A stretch of DNA of 64,000 nucleotides from Shewanella sp. Choline-02u-19 (GCF_002836205.1 NZ_PJBE01000013.1:2542001-2606000), one strand, 5' to 3'. Shown: positions 18,325 through 27,032, counted from the first letter of the stretch. Made by a program: numbers and translations. Notes: generated by a model from the letters alone, not told the origin.

Positions 18325-20786
18325 ATTCCAACCTCACGAGTCCAATTAAGGGTTCTTAAAATATCGGCGAACGCTCCTGCTGCAGTCACATCGGTTCCTG
18401 CGCCATACCCCCTAAGCACGAATGGTATTGGCTGATAGTAGCGACTATAAAATGCTAATGCGTTCTCTCCGCCTTTAACACTGTATAGCGGATCATTTGC
18501 ATCCACCTCTGCAATCTTAACTTTACAGCCTTGGTCATCAATTTGCCCGACGTAACGCAGTACTTTGCCTTCAGCCTTAGCCGTTTCAACACGCTGTGCT
18601 ATTGCTTTATCTGCTGAGGGCAAATTTGCCATAAACGCTTCTACGTCACCCGATGCATCAAATGACTCAGGCAACACTGACTCAACATTGATATCCGACA
18701 GCTCTAGTTCCATACCGACTTCTCGGGCCAAAATAAGCACTTTACGAGCAACATCCATACCGCTTAAGTCCTCACGAGGATCCGGCTCTGTGAAACACTT
18801 TTCTCTTGCAATACTGGTGGCTTGAGACAGAGTCATCCCCTCATCTAACATGCCAAAAATGTACGAAAGACTGCCAGATAATACACCGTTAAAACGCAGC
18901 AGTTTATCACCCGCGAATAACAACTTTTTAAGGTTATCAATAACAGGTAATCCCGCTCCAACAGTGGTTTCATACAAGAACTGACGACGCTGTTTTAGCG
19001 CTGTTTGACGCAATGCCTTGTAGTAATCCATATCACGAGTATTGGCCTTTTTATTTGGCGTTACCACGTGTAAGCCAGAATTCATCACTGCTAAATACTG
19101 ATCAGACACAAATTCACTCGAAGTACAGTCAACGAGCACAGGGTTTAGTAACTGCTGCTCTTTAGCCCATACCAGCATCTCATCGATACTCGCGGCTTGC
19201 TTTGACTCTGCTAACAGCTTTTGCCAGCTCGATAAATCGATACCTTGAGCATCGAGTAACATCTGCTTTGAATTCGCAATACCGCAAACCCGTACGGCGA
19301 TATGCTGCTCTTTAAGCATTTGGCGTTGCTGTTTTATCTGTTCAAGTAGCCCCGCGCCAACATTGCCGCAGCCCACAAGGAAAACATCAAGATAGTGCTG
19401 AACATCAAAGAAAGATTGATGGCATGCCGAAATAGCATGTTTGGTTTTTCGCTGCTCAATAACGGCAGAGATTGAACGCTCTGAAGAGCCCTGGGCAATG
19501 GCGACAATATTAACGGTTGCTTGTGCAAGGGCTTGGAAAAACTTTGCCGCAACCCCTTTATGGGTGCGCATGCCATCACCAATCAGTGACACTATCGCCA
19601 ACTGATGGCGCATCTCTATCGGCTCTAACAGGTCGCTTTTAAGTTCGAGCTCAAACTCTTGCTCTAGCGCATATTTGGCTTTAGCTGCGTCTTCAGTGGA
19701 GACACAGAAACTAATACTGTATTCAGACGAGCTTTGCGTAATCAGTGAAACGGAAACTCCCGAGCGTGATATCGCGCCTAATGTACGACTGGCCATGCCC
19801 ACCATGCCTTTCATTCCAGGCCCCGAAACATCAAACATCGTTTGATCATCAAGGTTGGAGATCGCTTTAACATTCAGCCCTGTTTCATCAGGTGCGTTGG
19901 ATACTAGCGTCCCGACAGCTTTAGGGTTGAGCGTATTACGGATATAACAAGGAATATGGTATTGCGCGATAGGAGCCACAGTCTTTGGGTGCAGCACCTT
20001 TGCACCAAAGTAAGAAACTTCCATAGCCTCTTGATAACTCATTTGAGGTAGCAGTTTAGCGTCAGCAACCACACGTGGGTCGGTATTATAAACGCCATCA
20101 ACATCAGTCCAGATCTCGCAGCAACTCGCTTGTAAGCAAGCTGAGAGCACCGCCGCAGAATAGTCGGAGCCATTGCGCCCTAATGTAACAATTTTTCCTT
20201 CACTGTCTCCTGCGGTAAAACCAGGCATCACCCAAACATGAGCATCTGTTAAGTTTAATGCGTTAAAGCGTAACTTACTCGCTTCAATATCAACGGCTGA
20301 CTCTAAACGTGGGCCATAACCCACCAACAATGATTCAGGGTCCAATATTGCCGATGGGTAATCAGCAGCTTTCATCACCTCAACCATCAATGCAGAAGAC
20401 AATTTTTCGCCCCCCACTAACACCGCTGCTTCGACACTCTCAGGGCACTCATTAAGCAAACTCATTCCGGCCAGCTTATCGCCCCAAAACTTCATTTGCT
20501 GCAGCAAACGTTCACTGAGTCTTTTATTTTGTTCATCTGTTAGTGTGTTAGCAGCGTCACCGTACAAAGCATTAAACACTTGCTCTACTTTGGCTAACAC
20601 GGCTTTATAGTCACCGCCATTAACAGCAACCTCAACCATTTCAATTAAGCCATTGGTGACCGTTGCGGGTGCGGACAGCACAACAGCTGTACTTTCTGTC
20701 TTTGCCGACTGGATAACAATATCTGCCGCTGCTCTAAATCGCTGCCAATTTGCAAGCGAGGTACCACCAAATTTCATTACTTTCAT
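18321..20786 (-). CDS. thrA: Bifunctional aspartokinase I / homoserine dehydrogenase I
   Basis: 821 residues from the ATG at 20786 ([14 protein letters not shown]), chosen because AAGGAG lies 7 bases upstream; an earlier in-frame start at 20810 falls in the attenuator region. The aspartokinase domain is residues 1-300 ([22 protein letters not shown]). Two ACT-type regulatory segments lie around 310-460. The homoserine dehydrogenase is about 465-815 ([36 protein letters not shown]). It catalyses the first and third steps from aspartate to threonine and in the family is feedback-inhibited by threonine. Confidence 0.98.
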   Translation of the reverse strand: MKVMKFGGTSLANWQRFRAAADIVIQSAKTESTAVVLSAPATVTNGLIEMVEVAVNGGDYKAVLAKVEQVFNALYGDAANTLTDEQNKRLSERLLQQMKFWGDKLAGMSLLNECPESVEAAVLVGGEKLSSALMVEVMKAADYPSAILDPESLLVGYGPRLESAVDIEASKLRFNALNLTDAHVWVMPGFTAGDSEGKIVTLGRNGSDYSAAVLSACLQASCCEIWTDVDGVYNTDPRVVADAKLLPQMSYQEAMEVSYFGAKVLHPKTVAPIAQYHIPCYIRNTLNPKAVGTLVSNAPDETGLNVKAISNLDDQTMFDVSGPGMKGMVGMASRTLGAISRSGVSVSLITQSSSEYSISFCVSTEDAAKAKYALEQEFELELKSDLLEPIEMRHQLAIVSLIGDGMRTHKGVAAKFFQALAQATVNIVAIAQGSSERSISAVIEQRKTKHAISACHQSFFDVQHYLDVFLVGCGNVGAGLLEQIKQQRQMLKEQHIAVRVCGIANSKQMLLDAQGIDLSSWQKLLAESKQAASIDEMLVWAKEQQLLNPVLVDCTSSEFVSDQYLAVMNSGLHVVTPNKKANTRDMDYYKALRQTALKQRRQFLYETTVGAGLPVIDNLKKLLFAGDKLLRFNGVLSGSLSYIFGMLDEGMTLSQATSIAREKCFTEPDPREDLSGMDVARKVLILAREVGMELELSDINVESVLPESFDASGDVEAFMANLPSADKAIAQRVETAKAEGKVLRYVGQIDDQGCKVKIAEVDANDPLYSVKGGENALAFYSRYYQPIPFVLRGYGAGTDVTAAGAFADILRTLNWTREVGI

Positions 20787-20819
20787 CGAAAACTCCTTGT
20801 ACCGCGCCACTAAAGAAAC

Positions 20820-20891
20820 AAAAAAGCCCGCTCCTTTGTGGGGAGCGGGCTTGATATTTAACTTATATCAGATTGTGCTTAGCCCGCCCCC
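20820..20891 (-). promoter_or_regulatory. thr operon attenuator (terminator and competing antiterminator)
   Basis: The terminator stem is 20824-20834 with 20842-20852 (AAGCCCGCTCC / GGAGCGGGCTT) followed on the minus strand by a T run. The minus-strand sequence GGGGGCGGGC at 20882-20891, the last codons of thrL, can pair with the 5' arm of that terminator (one G-U pair). This would form an antiterminator. A further hairpin CCACGAT/ATCGTGG lies within the thrL Thr/Ile codons. This is the classic arrangement in which stalling at Thr or Ile codons permits read-through. Confidence 0.88.
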
Positions 20892-20950
20892 ACGATGGTA
20901 ATCGTGGTGGTTGTAATAATCGTGGTGATCATTAAAACGTGGCTAAACAT
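20879..20950 (-). CDS. thrL: thr operon leader peptide
   Basis: 23 residues, MFSHVLMITTIITTTTITIVGAG read in two parts: MFSHVLMITTII and TTTTITIVGAG. Seven threonine and six isoleucine codons lie in a row before the attenuator, as in enterobacterial thrL. It is too short for routine gene calling. It would sense charged tRNA-Thr and tRNA-Ile for transcription of thrABC. No strong ribosome-binding site is visible. Confidence 0.9.
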   Translation of the reverse strand: MFSHVLMITTIITTTTITIVGAG

Positions 20951-20992
20951 ATAAATTAGGTTTCATCCAATTGGATTAATTTGTGTGCTAAC

Positions 20993-21021
20993 AGAATTGC
21001 TTTTTAACCAAGATGTGTCAA
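20993..21021 (-). promoter_or_regulatory. Putative thr operon promoter
   Basis: On the minus strand a perfect TTGACA (21016-21021) is followed after 17 bp by AATTCT (20993-20998), a weak -10. A start near 20986 would leave about 36 bases before thrL. Confidence 0.45.
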
Positions 21022-21498
21022 CCCCTAAATTGGGTTTATTGTCATTAATAACCATCATCTTAAATAATCAGCCAAAAAGCGGTATAAATCATGGTTTAGG
21101 AGAAGACCTCTCTGTAAATGCGACTACCACCAAAGGTTACTCTTACGTAAACATATATAGAATTAACAACTAACCAATTGTTAATAAACAATTAATTGTT
21201 AAGCCCCATCTCTTACTATGATGATAAAGTGACCAACAATAGATTGGCTAGCCAGTATACCCCAACGGCTAATTTTACAATTTACACCTGAGTTTAGGCT
21301 TTTAAACTTGGCTATAACGACAAACCAAATAAAAAAGCACTGCTTATGATGTTTAGCTATAAGCAAAACCAAGTCAGCTTTGTTGAATTTATCTCAGCTC
21401 AAATAAAGATGTGGTGTAGGTAACATAAGTGAATCCAACCTGTCGCAAATTGACAAAAAGCAAGCTAGAATGCGCGCAAATTACCGATTGGAGCCAAT
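21022..21498. other. Intergenic region between thr promoter and slyD
   Basis: About 480 bp, AT-rich, with no credible reading frame. A short stretch (21170-21205) has several overlapping CAATTGTTAA/TTAACAATTG-type inverted repeats. The slyD promoter must lie near its end, but I cannot place it with confidence. Confidence 0.5.
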
Positions 21499-22119
21499 AT
21501 GAAAATCACCGAAAAATGTGCTGTAAGCATCCATTACCGATTATCAGATGCAAAAGGTCAGCTTGTTGAAAGCTCTTTTGAAGGCAAGCCGATGCTGTAT
21601 TTGCACGGCGCAGAAAATATGATCCCAGGCCTTGAAGCAGCTCTTGAAGGTAAAGAGCAAGGTAACGTTCTTGACGTCACCGTTGATGCTGAGCAAGCTT
21701 ATGGCGCATATCATGATGGCTTGTGCCAAGAAGTGCCAATAGCATCTTTTGGCGATATCGAAGATATCGTTCCTGGTATGCGATTTATTGCTGAAACTGA
21801 AATGGGACAACGTCCTGTTCAAGTGACTGAAGTGAAAGATGACGTTGTTATTGTTGACGGTAATCACCCACTAGCCGGTCAAACACTGAGCTTTAATGTT
21901 GAAGTGCTTGAAGTTCGTGCAGCAACCGAAGAAGAGATTGCCCACGGTCATATCCATGCAGGCGGAAGCTGTGGCGGTGGCGAACATTCACATGAAGGTG
22001 GATGCTGTGGTGGTGGCGATCATGAGCACAGTCATGAAGGCGGATGCTGCAGTGACGATGAAACGAAAGAAGTAAAAGAAGGTTGCGATGGCAACGGTGG
22101 CTGTGGTTGTAAGCACTAA
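21499..22119 (+). CDS. slyD: FKBP-type peptidyl-prolyl isomerase SlyD with metal-binding tail
   Basis: 206 residues. The FKBP domain (1-70 and 125-145) with inserted IF flap (70-125) is SlyD-like: HYRLSDAKGQLVESSFEG, LYLHGAENMIPGLEAALEG, AYGAYHDGLCQEVP. From about residue 150 the tail is Gly/His/Cys-rich, with the unit SHEGGCC repeated and ending GGCGCKH. In E. coli SlyD this tail binds nickel and other divalent metals and helps load [NiFe]-hydrogenase. The protein acts in the cytoplasm as folding catalyst and metallochaperone. Single gene with a strong terminator. Confidence 0.96.
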   Translation: MKITEKCAVSIHYRLSDAKGQLVESSFEGKPMLYLHGAENMIPGLEAALEGKEQGNVLDVTVDAEQAYGAYHDGLCQEVPIASFGDIEDIVPGMRFIAETEMGQRPVQVTEVKDDVVIVDGNHPLAGQTLSFNVEVLEVRAATEEEIAHGHIHAGGSCGGGEHSHEGGCCGGGDHEHSHEGGCCSDDETKEVKEGCDGNGGCGCKH

Positions 22120-22149
22120 GCTCATCTAACTCTTTTGACTGAAATAAAG

Positions 22150-22184
22150 CGCGTTTCATTTACTAAAATGAAACGCGTTTTTTT
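22150..22184 (+). terminator. Terminator of slyD
   Basis: CGCGTTTCATT / AATGAAACGCG 11-bp stem followed by seven T residues. The rest of the gap to trpR (22185-22411) shows nothing recognisable. Confidence 0.93.
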
Positions 22185-22411
22185 ATGCGCTAAATCAGCC
22201 TATCGATATATGGCGTTTAAAAATATGATATGAAAGGCTTCCGAGCCTGCTATCGATATCAACATGTCCCATCATTGTGCTTCATTAACGTATATACCAA
22301 CAAAACACAAAAGTCGTTCCCGTATTCAGGATAATCCTTTGCAGCCGGGGCGATTGTGAGTGGATAGGTTATGGTAAACGCAAGATACATGAATCCTACG
22401 GCATATAGACG

Positions 22412-22687
22412 CTATAACGTTAACAACTTTACCTGCTCTCTTTGCTCTACTGACATATGCTTTAGATAATTTGAGCAGCGCGTTATTGTCGCGATACTAA
22501 TTTGATACTCTTGTGCAATTTGTCGTTGGCTCATCTCTTTACGTAATAAAGTTTGAAAAACCTTTAATCGGCCTGCCACTGCACTGCGTTCCTCCTCCGT
22601 TAGCAGTAATTCAAATAACGTCACTAAAGCGCTATGATCGTTTTGAGCCATCACTTTATCTAAAACTAAATCCCACTCTGCTCGCAT
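22412..22687 (-). CDS. trpR: Trp operon repressor TrpR
   Basis: 91 residues, close to the 100-108 of enterobacterial TrpR. The helix-turn-helix region SQRQIAQEYQISIATITRCSNYLK follows LLTEEERSAVAGRLKVFQTLL, the signature of the family. TrpR binds tryptophan as co-repressor and represses trp and often its own gene. GAGG lies 5 bases before the ATG. It is monocistronic here with a probable operator just upstream. Confidence 0.95.
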   Translation of the reverse strand: MRAEWDLVLDKVMAQNDHSALVTLFELLLTEEERSAVAGRLKVFQTLLRKEMSQRQIAQEYQISIATITRCSNYLKHMSVEQREQVKLLTL

Positions 22688-22702
22688 TTTAGCCTCAATG
22701 GT

Positions 22703-22720
22703 GTACTAGTGCATCATTAC
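22703..22720 (-). promoter_or_regulatory. Probable TrpR operator (autoregulation)
   Basis: GTACTAGTGCATCATTAC has one perfect half site (GTACTAGT) and 13 of 18 matches to the GTACTAGTTAACTAGTAC consensus. It lies 16 bases before the trpR start codon, as expected for self-repression. Confidence 0.6.
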
Positions 22721-22902
22721 AGTCAGTCTATCAGGAAACCATTTCCAGTCACGTACTTTAGATACGAGCAAACAGCACTGTTAAATCAATTGATTTGTAA
22801 CTAAGCGTAATTTTGGCCAAAAACGAATGGAGTCCACTAGCCAAAAGTAGGTACAATAGCGTGAATTTAGTCGCATAACATAATAAAAACGTGAGAATAA
22901 CC

Positions 22903-23364
22903 ATGAAAAAATCATTAAAGATGAGTCTAATCGCACTAGCTGCGACTGCTACTATCGCAACCAGCGTGCAAGCTAATAATTTTGAAGACGCTGACGATGC
23001 TATTCACTATCGTCAATCTGCTTTTGGGATGATTGCCTATAACTTTGGTGACATGGGCGCAATGCTAAAGGGCAAGAAAGATTACGATGCTAGCGTATTC
23101 GCGACGCGAGCAACCAATGTTGCTGCACTCTCTATGCTACCTCTTGAAGGTTTCATTGCTGGTTCAGACAAAGGTGATACTGAAGCCCTAGCAAAAGTCT
23201 GGAGCGACAAAGCAGATTTTGATGCCAAGATGAAGACTTTCCAAGAAAATGCAGCAGTGCTCGCTTTAGTCGCACAGAAAGGCGATAAGCAGGAAATAAA
23301 GAAAGCCTTTATGAATACAGGGAAAAGCTGTAAAGGTTGTCATGACGTTTACAAAAAAGATTAG
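22903..23364 (+). CDS. Cytochrome c' (class II c-type cytochrome), periplasmic
   Basis: 153 residues from the ATG at 22903; an in-frame GTG at 22891 is less likely because GAGA sits correctly for the ATG. A signal peptide (MKKSLKMSLIALAATATIA, cleavage near VQA-NN) precedes a four-helix bundle with the heme-binding CKGCH near the C-terminus, where class II cytochromes carry it. Such proteins bind heme with one open ligand position and often bind NO or serve in electron transfer. It is convergent with a cytochrome b561-like gene, suggesting a shared electron-transfer role. Confidence 0.9.
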   Translation: MKKSLKMSLIALAATATIATSVQANNFEDADDAIHYRQSAFGMIAYNFGDMGAMLKGKKDYDASVFATRATNVAALSMLPLEGFIAGSDKGDTEALAKVWSDKADFDAKMKTFQENAAVLALVAQKGDKQEIKKAFMNTGKSCKGCHDVYKKD

Positions 23365-23372
23365 TTAATAAT

Positions 23373-23402
23373 GAGCCAGCGCTAATAGCCGCTGGCTCTT
23401 TT
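23373..23402 (+). terminator. Terminator of cytochrome c' gene
   Basis: GAGCCAGC / GCTGGCTC stem with a 10-base loop followed by TTTTA. It may also limit the converging b561 gene. Confidence 0.8.
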
Positions 23403-23435
23403 ATTCTACATCAAGCTTTCGTCCATCAGTGACGT

Positions 23436-24113
23436 TTACAGCATCTGGATAATTGGTAGCATCAAATAGTTAACCACTAGCGCGCCAATGACTATTACGA
23501 TAGCAAATGCCTTGAGCACAGAAGCAAACGCTAATGTCTGCTCTTGCTCTCCTGGTAAACGCTTATAGCCACTAAACATCGCTGCAAGGATCTTGTCACC
23601 TTTCAACATATGCACCCCAACAGCCAACACATGAATAGCAGCCAAGACTAATATCAAATCAAAATTCTTCTTATGTAACCACGTCAGCCATAAACTAGTA
23701 TCACCACTCACAGTTGAGTACAAAGGACCCTCTGTAAATATTTCATCCGTCGCAAACAATCCAGTGAATAACTGAAGACACATTAGAGATATTAGCGCCA
23801 CAACCATATAGCCTCCGATGGGGTTATGCCCTATTGAAGCTGATATGCCATGCTGCTTAGTTTTCTTCAAATAGTTAAAGACTGTTTTAGGAGAGTGTAC
23901 AAAATGGCTAAACTTAGCGGTATCACTACCGATAAATCCCCAGAGTAATCGCATTCCAAGCAAGATCATTAAGCAGTAAGCCAGAAGTTGATGCCACTCC
24001 ATTTCTCCCGATTCCGCCGTCCACCATAAACCGCCAAGCAAACACAACATTCCCCAATGAAAGAGTCGTGTTGGAATGTCCCATATTTTTACTTTGACAA
24101 TGTTTTGCGCCAT
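23436..24113 (-). CDS. Cytochrome b561-family di-heme membrane protein
   Basis: 225 residues with four main membrane helices. Conserved heme-ligand histidines appear as WDIPTRLFHWGML (N-terminus), GHNPIGGYMVVAL, and AIHVLAVGVHMLKGD. WDxPTRxFHW is typical of the bacterial b561/Ni-Fe hydrogenase cytochrome b group. These proteins move electrons from quinols to c-type cytochromes. An extra C-terminal helix (205-220) is present. It lies opposite a periplasmic cytochrome c' gene, a likely partner. Confidence 0.88.
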   Translation of the reverse strand: MAQNIVKVKIWDIPTRLFHWGMLCLLGGLWWTAESGEMEWHQLLAYCLMILLGMRLLWGFIGSDTAKFSHFVHSPKTVFNYLKKTKQHGISASIGHNPIGGYMVVALISLMCLQLFTGLFATDEIFTEGPLYSTVSGDTSLWLTWLHKKNFDLILVLAAIHVLAVGVHMLKGDKILAAMFSGYKRLPGEQEQTLAFASVLKAFAIVIVIGALVVNYLMLPIIQML

Positions 24114-24348
24114 GAATGATAACTCTCACTAATTAATTGGTCTTTTGTGAGCATTATATATTGGGAATGTGGATAGAGCTATGGGGTTATTAACGCTAAG
24201 ATTTTTACAAAAGGGCCTATTCAGTCGCCCCTTATCCATTCAAATATGAACTTGTTTTTTGGTATTTTCAAGGAAATATTAGCAGTTATTGACTATATTT
24301 ATCTAAGTGATCAAATAAAAAGCGAACAGATTCAGAGACCCTACAAAA

Positions 24349-24364
24349 CGTGATTCAGATCACA
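24349..24364 (+). promoter_or_regulatory. CRP-like box upstream of hpf
   Basis: CGTGA-N6-TCACA, nine of ten consensus positions, 58 bases before the hpf start codon. Upstream, 24130-24348 holds no recognised feature. Confidence 0.55.
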
Positions 24365-24421
24365 ACTTTCATTAGCCAGATTGTTAGTCTGAATTCAAGG
24401 AAACAACAAAAGGTTCGAAAT

Positions 24422-24784
24422 ATGATAAAGATTACTAGCAAGCACTTTGAAGTTACTGAATCTATCCGCGAACGTATTGAGGCAAGACTAGAGAAATTAG
24501 CACGACATGATGTGCAGCTTATTAATCCACACGTCATCATAATACAGGAGAAACAAGGTTTTAAGATTGAAGCTACCGTCGGCATTCCAAATGCCAAGTT
24601 ATTTGCCCAGGCGAAACATGAAGACCTATACGCAGCAATCACTGCAATGGGACAAAAGCTGGAGAAACAGCTCAATCGCCTAACACATAAACCAGAAAGC
24701 CAACGTCACGCCACACTTAAAAGAGAAGATGATGCGATCGATGACGGCTTTGACTACAGCCATGAGGAGGAATACGCAGCTTGA
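24422..24784 (+). CDS. hpf: Ribosome hibernation promoting factor (short HPF)
   Basis: 120 residues starting MIKITSKHFEVTESIRERIEA; the ATG at 24422 has AAAGG upstream. The frame extends to 24350, but that extension crosses the CRP-like box. It shows the S30AE/YfiA fold (beta-alpha-beta-beta-beta-alpha), with IEATVGIPNAKLFAQAKHEDLYAAI typical, and an acidic tail. HPF/RaiA proteins bind the 30S decoding region and silence ribosomes in stationary phase. Placement beside pheA matches the E. coli raiA-pheL-pheA order, so raiA is an equally good name. Confidence 0.93.
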   Translation: MIKITSKHFEVTESIRERIEARLEKLARHDVQLINPHVIIIQEKQGFKIEATVGIPNAKLFAQAKHEDLYAAITAMGQKLEKQLNRLTHKPESQRHATLKREDDAIDDGFDYSHEEEYAA

Positions 24785-24805
24785 TATTATTATTAATTTT
24801 TGTCC

Positions 24806-24832
24806 AAAAGCGCACCTCGAGTGCGCTTTTTA
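24806..24832 (+). terminator. Terminator of hpf
   Basis: AAAAGCGCAC / GTGCGCTTTT stem with 5-base loop. Confidence 0.92.
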
Positions 24833-24863
24833 TTACAAAATTTTCAAATTGACTAAGTTTTGA

Positions 24864-24892
24864 TTGACAGAAAACCGACTCCGCTTTAGTTT
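24864..24892 (+). promoter_or_regulatory. Putative pheL-pheA promoter
   Basis: TTGACA (24864-24869), 17-bp spacer, TAGTTT (24887-24892). A start at about 24899 would coincide with the pheL ATG, leaving almost no leader; see the findings. Confidence 0.45.
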
Positions 24893-24898
24893 AATTCT

Positions 24899-24973
24899 AT
24901 GAAAAAAATCCAGACTGCCTTTTTTACTTTCTTTTTTATGCCCCCCACCCTCGGAGGCGGAATTTCGGTGTAA
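24899..24973 (+). CDS. pheL: pheA operon leader peptide
   Basis: 24 residues, MKKIQTAFFTFFFMPPTLGGGISV read as MKKIQTAFFTFFFM and PPTLGGGISV, with five phenylalanine codons in positions 8-13. It sits between hpf and pheA before an attenuator hairpin, as in enterobacteria. An in-frame TAG four codons upstream fixes the ATG as first start. No ribosome-binding site is visible before it. Confidence 0.88.
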   Translation: MKKIQTAFFTFFFMPPTLGGGISV

Positions 24974-25019
24974 AAACGAAAGTAAAAATTCCAAAGCCTC
25001 CCACATGGGAGGCTTTTTT
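24953..25019 (+). promoter_or_regulatory. pheA attenuator (terminator and competing antiterminator)
   Basis: The terminator is AAAGCCTCCC / GGGAGGCTTT with a T run (24993-25019). The upstream GGAGGC-GGAATTT (24953-24965) can pair with AAATTCC and GCCTCC (24986-25001), destroying the terminator. Stalling at the pheL Phe codons should favour the latter. Confidence 0.88.
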
Positions 25020-25055
25020 AATTCTAAGCGCGCTAAATAAGATGTAGAGGCCCAA

Positions 25056-27032
25056 ATGAGCAAACCACAACCTTTAAACCACACTCGAGAGCAAATCACG
25101 ACTCTCGACAATGACCTTTTGGCTTTATTGGCAAAACGCCGAGAGTTAAGTTTAGATGTTGCTCGCAGTAAAGAAGTGGATGTAAGGCCTATACGTGATA
25201 CCACCCGTGAAAAAGAACTGCTCGCACGCCTCGTTAAACAAGGCAGAGAACAGGGGTTAGATGCACACTATGTGATTTCGTTATATCAAAGCATTATTGA
25301 AGACTCTGTACTTAACCAACAAGCCTACCTCCATGGCCGTGCGAACCCTGAAACACAGCAACAGCAGTATTGTGTCGCCTACCTTGGCGCCCGGGGCTCT
25401 TATTCATACCTAGCCGCCAGCCGTTATTGCGACAGACGCCAGGTCGAAATGCAAGACTTGGGTTGCCAAAGCTTTGATGAGATTGTTCAAGCTGTTGAAT
25501 CAGGCCATGCTGATTATGGTTTCTTACCGATTGAAAACACCTCATCAGGCTCAATCAACGAAGTTTATGATGTACTGCAACATACAAGCCTCGCGATTGT
25601 CGGTGAAACCACAATCGAAGTGGGTCACTGTTTATTGGCTAATAGCGGCAGTAATATCAATGATATTAAAACGGTTTATGCTCACCCACAACCGATCAGC
25701 CAGTGCAGTCGATATCTAAGCCAACATGGTGACTTCAAGTTAGAGTATTGCTCAAGCAGTGCCGAAGCGATGCAGATGGTGTGCAACGCAGAGAGTAATA
25801 GTGTTGCGGCGATTGGCAGCAGTGAAGGCGGCGCGTTATACCAACTCGAAGCTATCGATACCGGTTTAGCCAATCAAAAAATTAACCAAAGCCGTTTTAT
25901 TGTGGTCGCACGAAAAGCAGTTGATGTGCCCGAACAGCTACCCGCAAAATGCACACTCATTATGGCCACAGGGCAAAAGCCTGGTGCCTTGGTTGAAGCG
26001 CTACTCGTTTTAAAAGCCAGAAATCTGAATATGAGTAAGCTTGAATCTCGCCCTATCCCAGGTACTCCTTGGGAGGAGATGTTCTACCTTGATATCGACG
26101 CCAATCTTTCTAGTGAACCTATGCAAGCTGCATTGAAAGAGTTAGAAAGAACCACAAGATTTATCAAAGTGCTAGGTTGCTATCCATGCGAAACGGTCAA
26201 TCCAACGCAGTTAAGCAATAGCCAGTTGATGATTGAACCAATCACCTCTAAATCAATCACGACACCAAGCTCTGCAAGCAGTAAACAGAAGCGTTACAGT
26301 AAAGCTTATAAAACAACGGCGACCGAAATAATCTGCGGTCAACTTAGCATCGGCAATGATCAGTCCGGTGCGATTGCTCAACTGCAATTGCCGTTTGAAA
26401 TCAGCCAATTTGAGCAGCGTGCTAAAGCACTCAAAGAATCTGGCTTTCAAGCCGTTGTGATCCAGGGATTGAGCCAGCAAAGTGATTTGCTAACCTCACT
26501 CAACAAGTTCAAACATACATTGGATCAGTTTGGGCTGGTGTGTATCTTAATGGTTGAACATGAAACTGACTTAGCCATTGCTGCACAGCTGGGTGATGTG
26601 ATTATGTTGTCAGGTACACAAATGTACAACCAAGCCATATTAACTCAACTGGGTTCACTGTTACTGCCTGTGATATTGGAGCGTAACACCATGGCAAGTG
26701 TCGATGACTTCCTTAATGCTGCAGAAGTGGTATTAAGTCAAGGGAATCAGCAGCTGGTATTGTGTGAGTCGGGTGTCAGCACACTAAACAATTCAGGTAA
26801 GCCGTCTCTCGATTTAGCCGCCTTGGTTGAGCTAAAAAATGCCAGTCACTTACCAGTGTTAGTCAACCCTTGCTATGCAGTTGATACGCTACAATTACCC
26901 AGTTTTACCAAAGCCATTAAGCAATTGGGTGGTGATGGTATCGTCGTTAATATTGCCAATATAGAACAAGTTGGTACGAGTAAAGAGCAACAAACATTGC
27001 TTAATGACCTCCTTAACAACTTATATCGATAA
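25056..27032 (+). CDS. pheA: P-protein (chorismate mutase/prephenate dehydratase) with extra C-terminal DAHP-synthase-like domain
   Basis: 658 residues; E. coli PheA has 386. Chorismate mutase (1-90) keeps Arg11, Arg28, Lys39, Asp48, Arg51 and Gln88 in E. coli numbering. Prephenate dehydratase spans 104-285 (PIENTSSGSI; the catalytic TRF is SRF here, Ser279). The ACT phenylalanine-binding domain is 298-380 (GALVEALLVL, ESRPIPGTPWEEMFYLDI). After a Ser/Thr/Lys-rich linker (385-420), residues 423-656 resemble a type I-beta DAHP synthase barrel (VDDFLNAAEVVLSQGNQQL, VLCESGVSTL). The catalytic Cys, Lys, His, Glu and Asp positions are not kept. It makes phenylpyruvate for phenylalanine synthesis, under pheL control. 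Confidence 0.95.
   Translation: MSKPQPLNHTREQITTLDNDLLALLAKRRELSLDVARSKEVDVRPIRDTTREKELLARLVKQGREQGLDAHYVISLYQSIIEDSVLNQQAYLHGRANPETQQQQYCVAYLGARGSYSYLAASRYCDRRQVEMQDLGCQSFDEIVQAVESGHADYGFLPIENTSSGSINEVYDVLQHTSLAIVGETTIEVGHCLLANSGSNINDIKTVYAHPQPISQCSRYLSQHGDFKLEYCSSSAEAMQMVCNAESNSVAAIGSSEGGALYQLEAIDTGLANQKINQSRFIVVARKAVDVPEQLPAKCTLIMATGQKPGALVEALLVLKARNLNMSKLESRPIPGTPWEEMFYLDIDANLSSEPMQAALKELERTTRFIKVLGCYPCETVNPTQLSNSQLMIEPITSKSITTPSSASSKQKRYSKAYKTTATEIICGQLSIGNDQSGAIAQLQLPFEISQFEQRAKALKESGFQAVVIQGLSQQSDLLTSLNKFKHTLDQFGLVCILMVEHETDLAIAAQLGDVIMLSGTQMYNQAILTQLGSLLLPVILERNTMASVDDFLNAAEVVLSQGNQQLVLCESGVSTLNNSGKPSLDLAALVELKNASHLPVLVNPCYAVDTLQLPSFTKAIKQLGGDGIVVNIANIEQVGTSKEQQTLLNDLLNNLYR

Noticed and set aside
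20787..20810. Upstream start of thrA adding MARYKEFS
   Set aside because: It would lie in the 3' flank of the attenuator, and AAGGAG is correctly placed only for the ATG at 20786.
24833..25204. 123-residue minus-strand frame over pheL and the start of pheA
   Set aside because: It is antisense to a convincing leader peptide, attenuator and pheA, and is Ser/Arg-rich as expected of a shadow frame.
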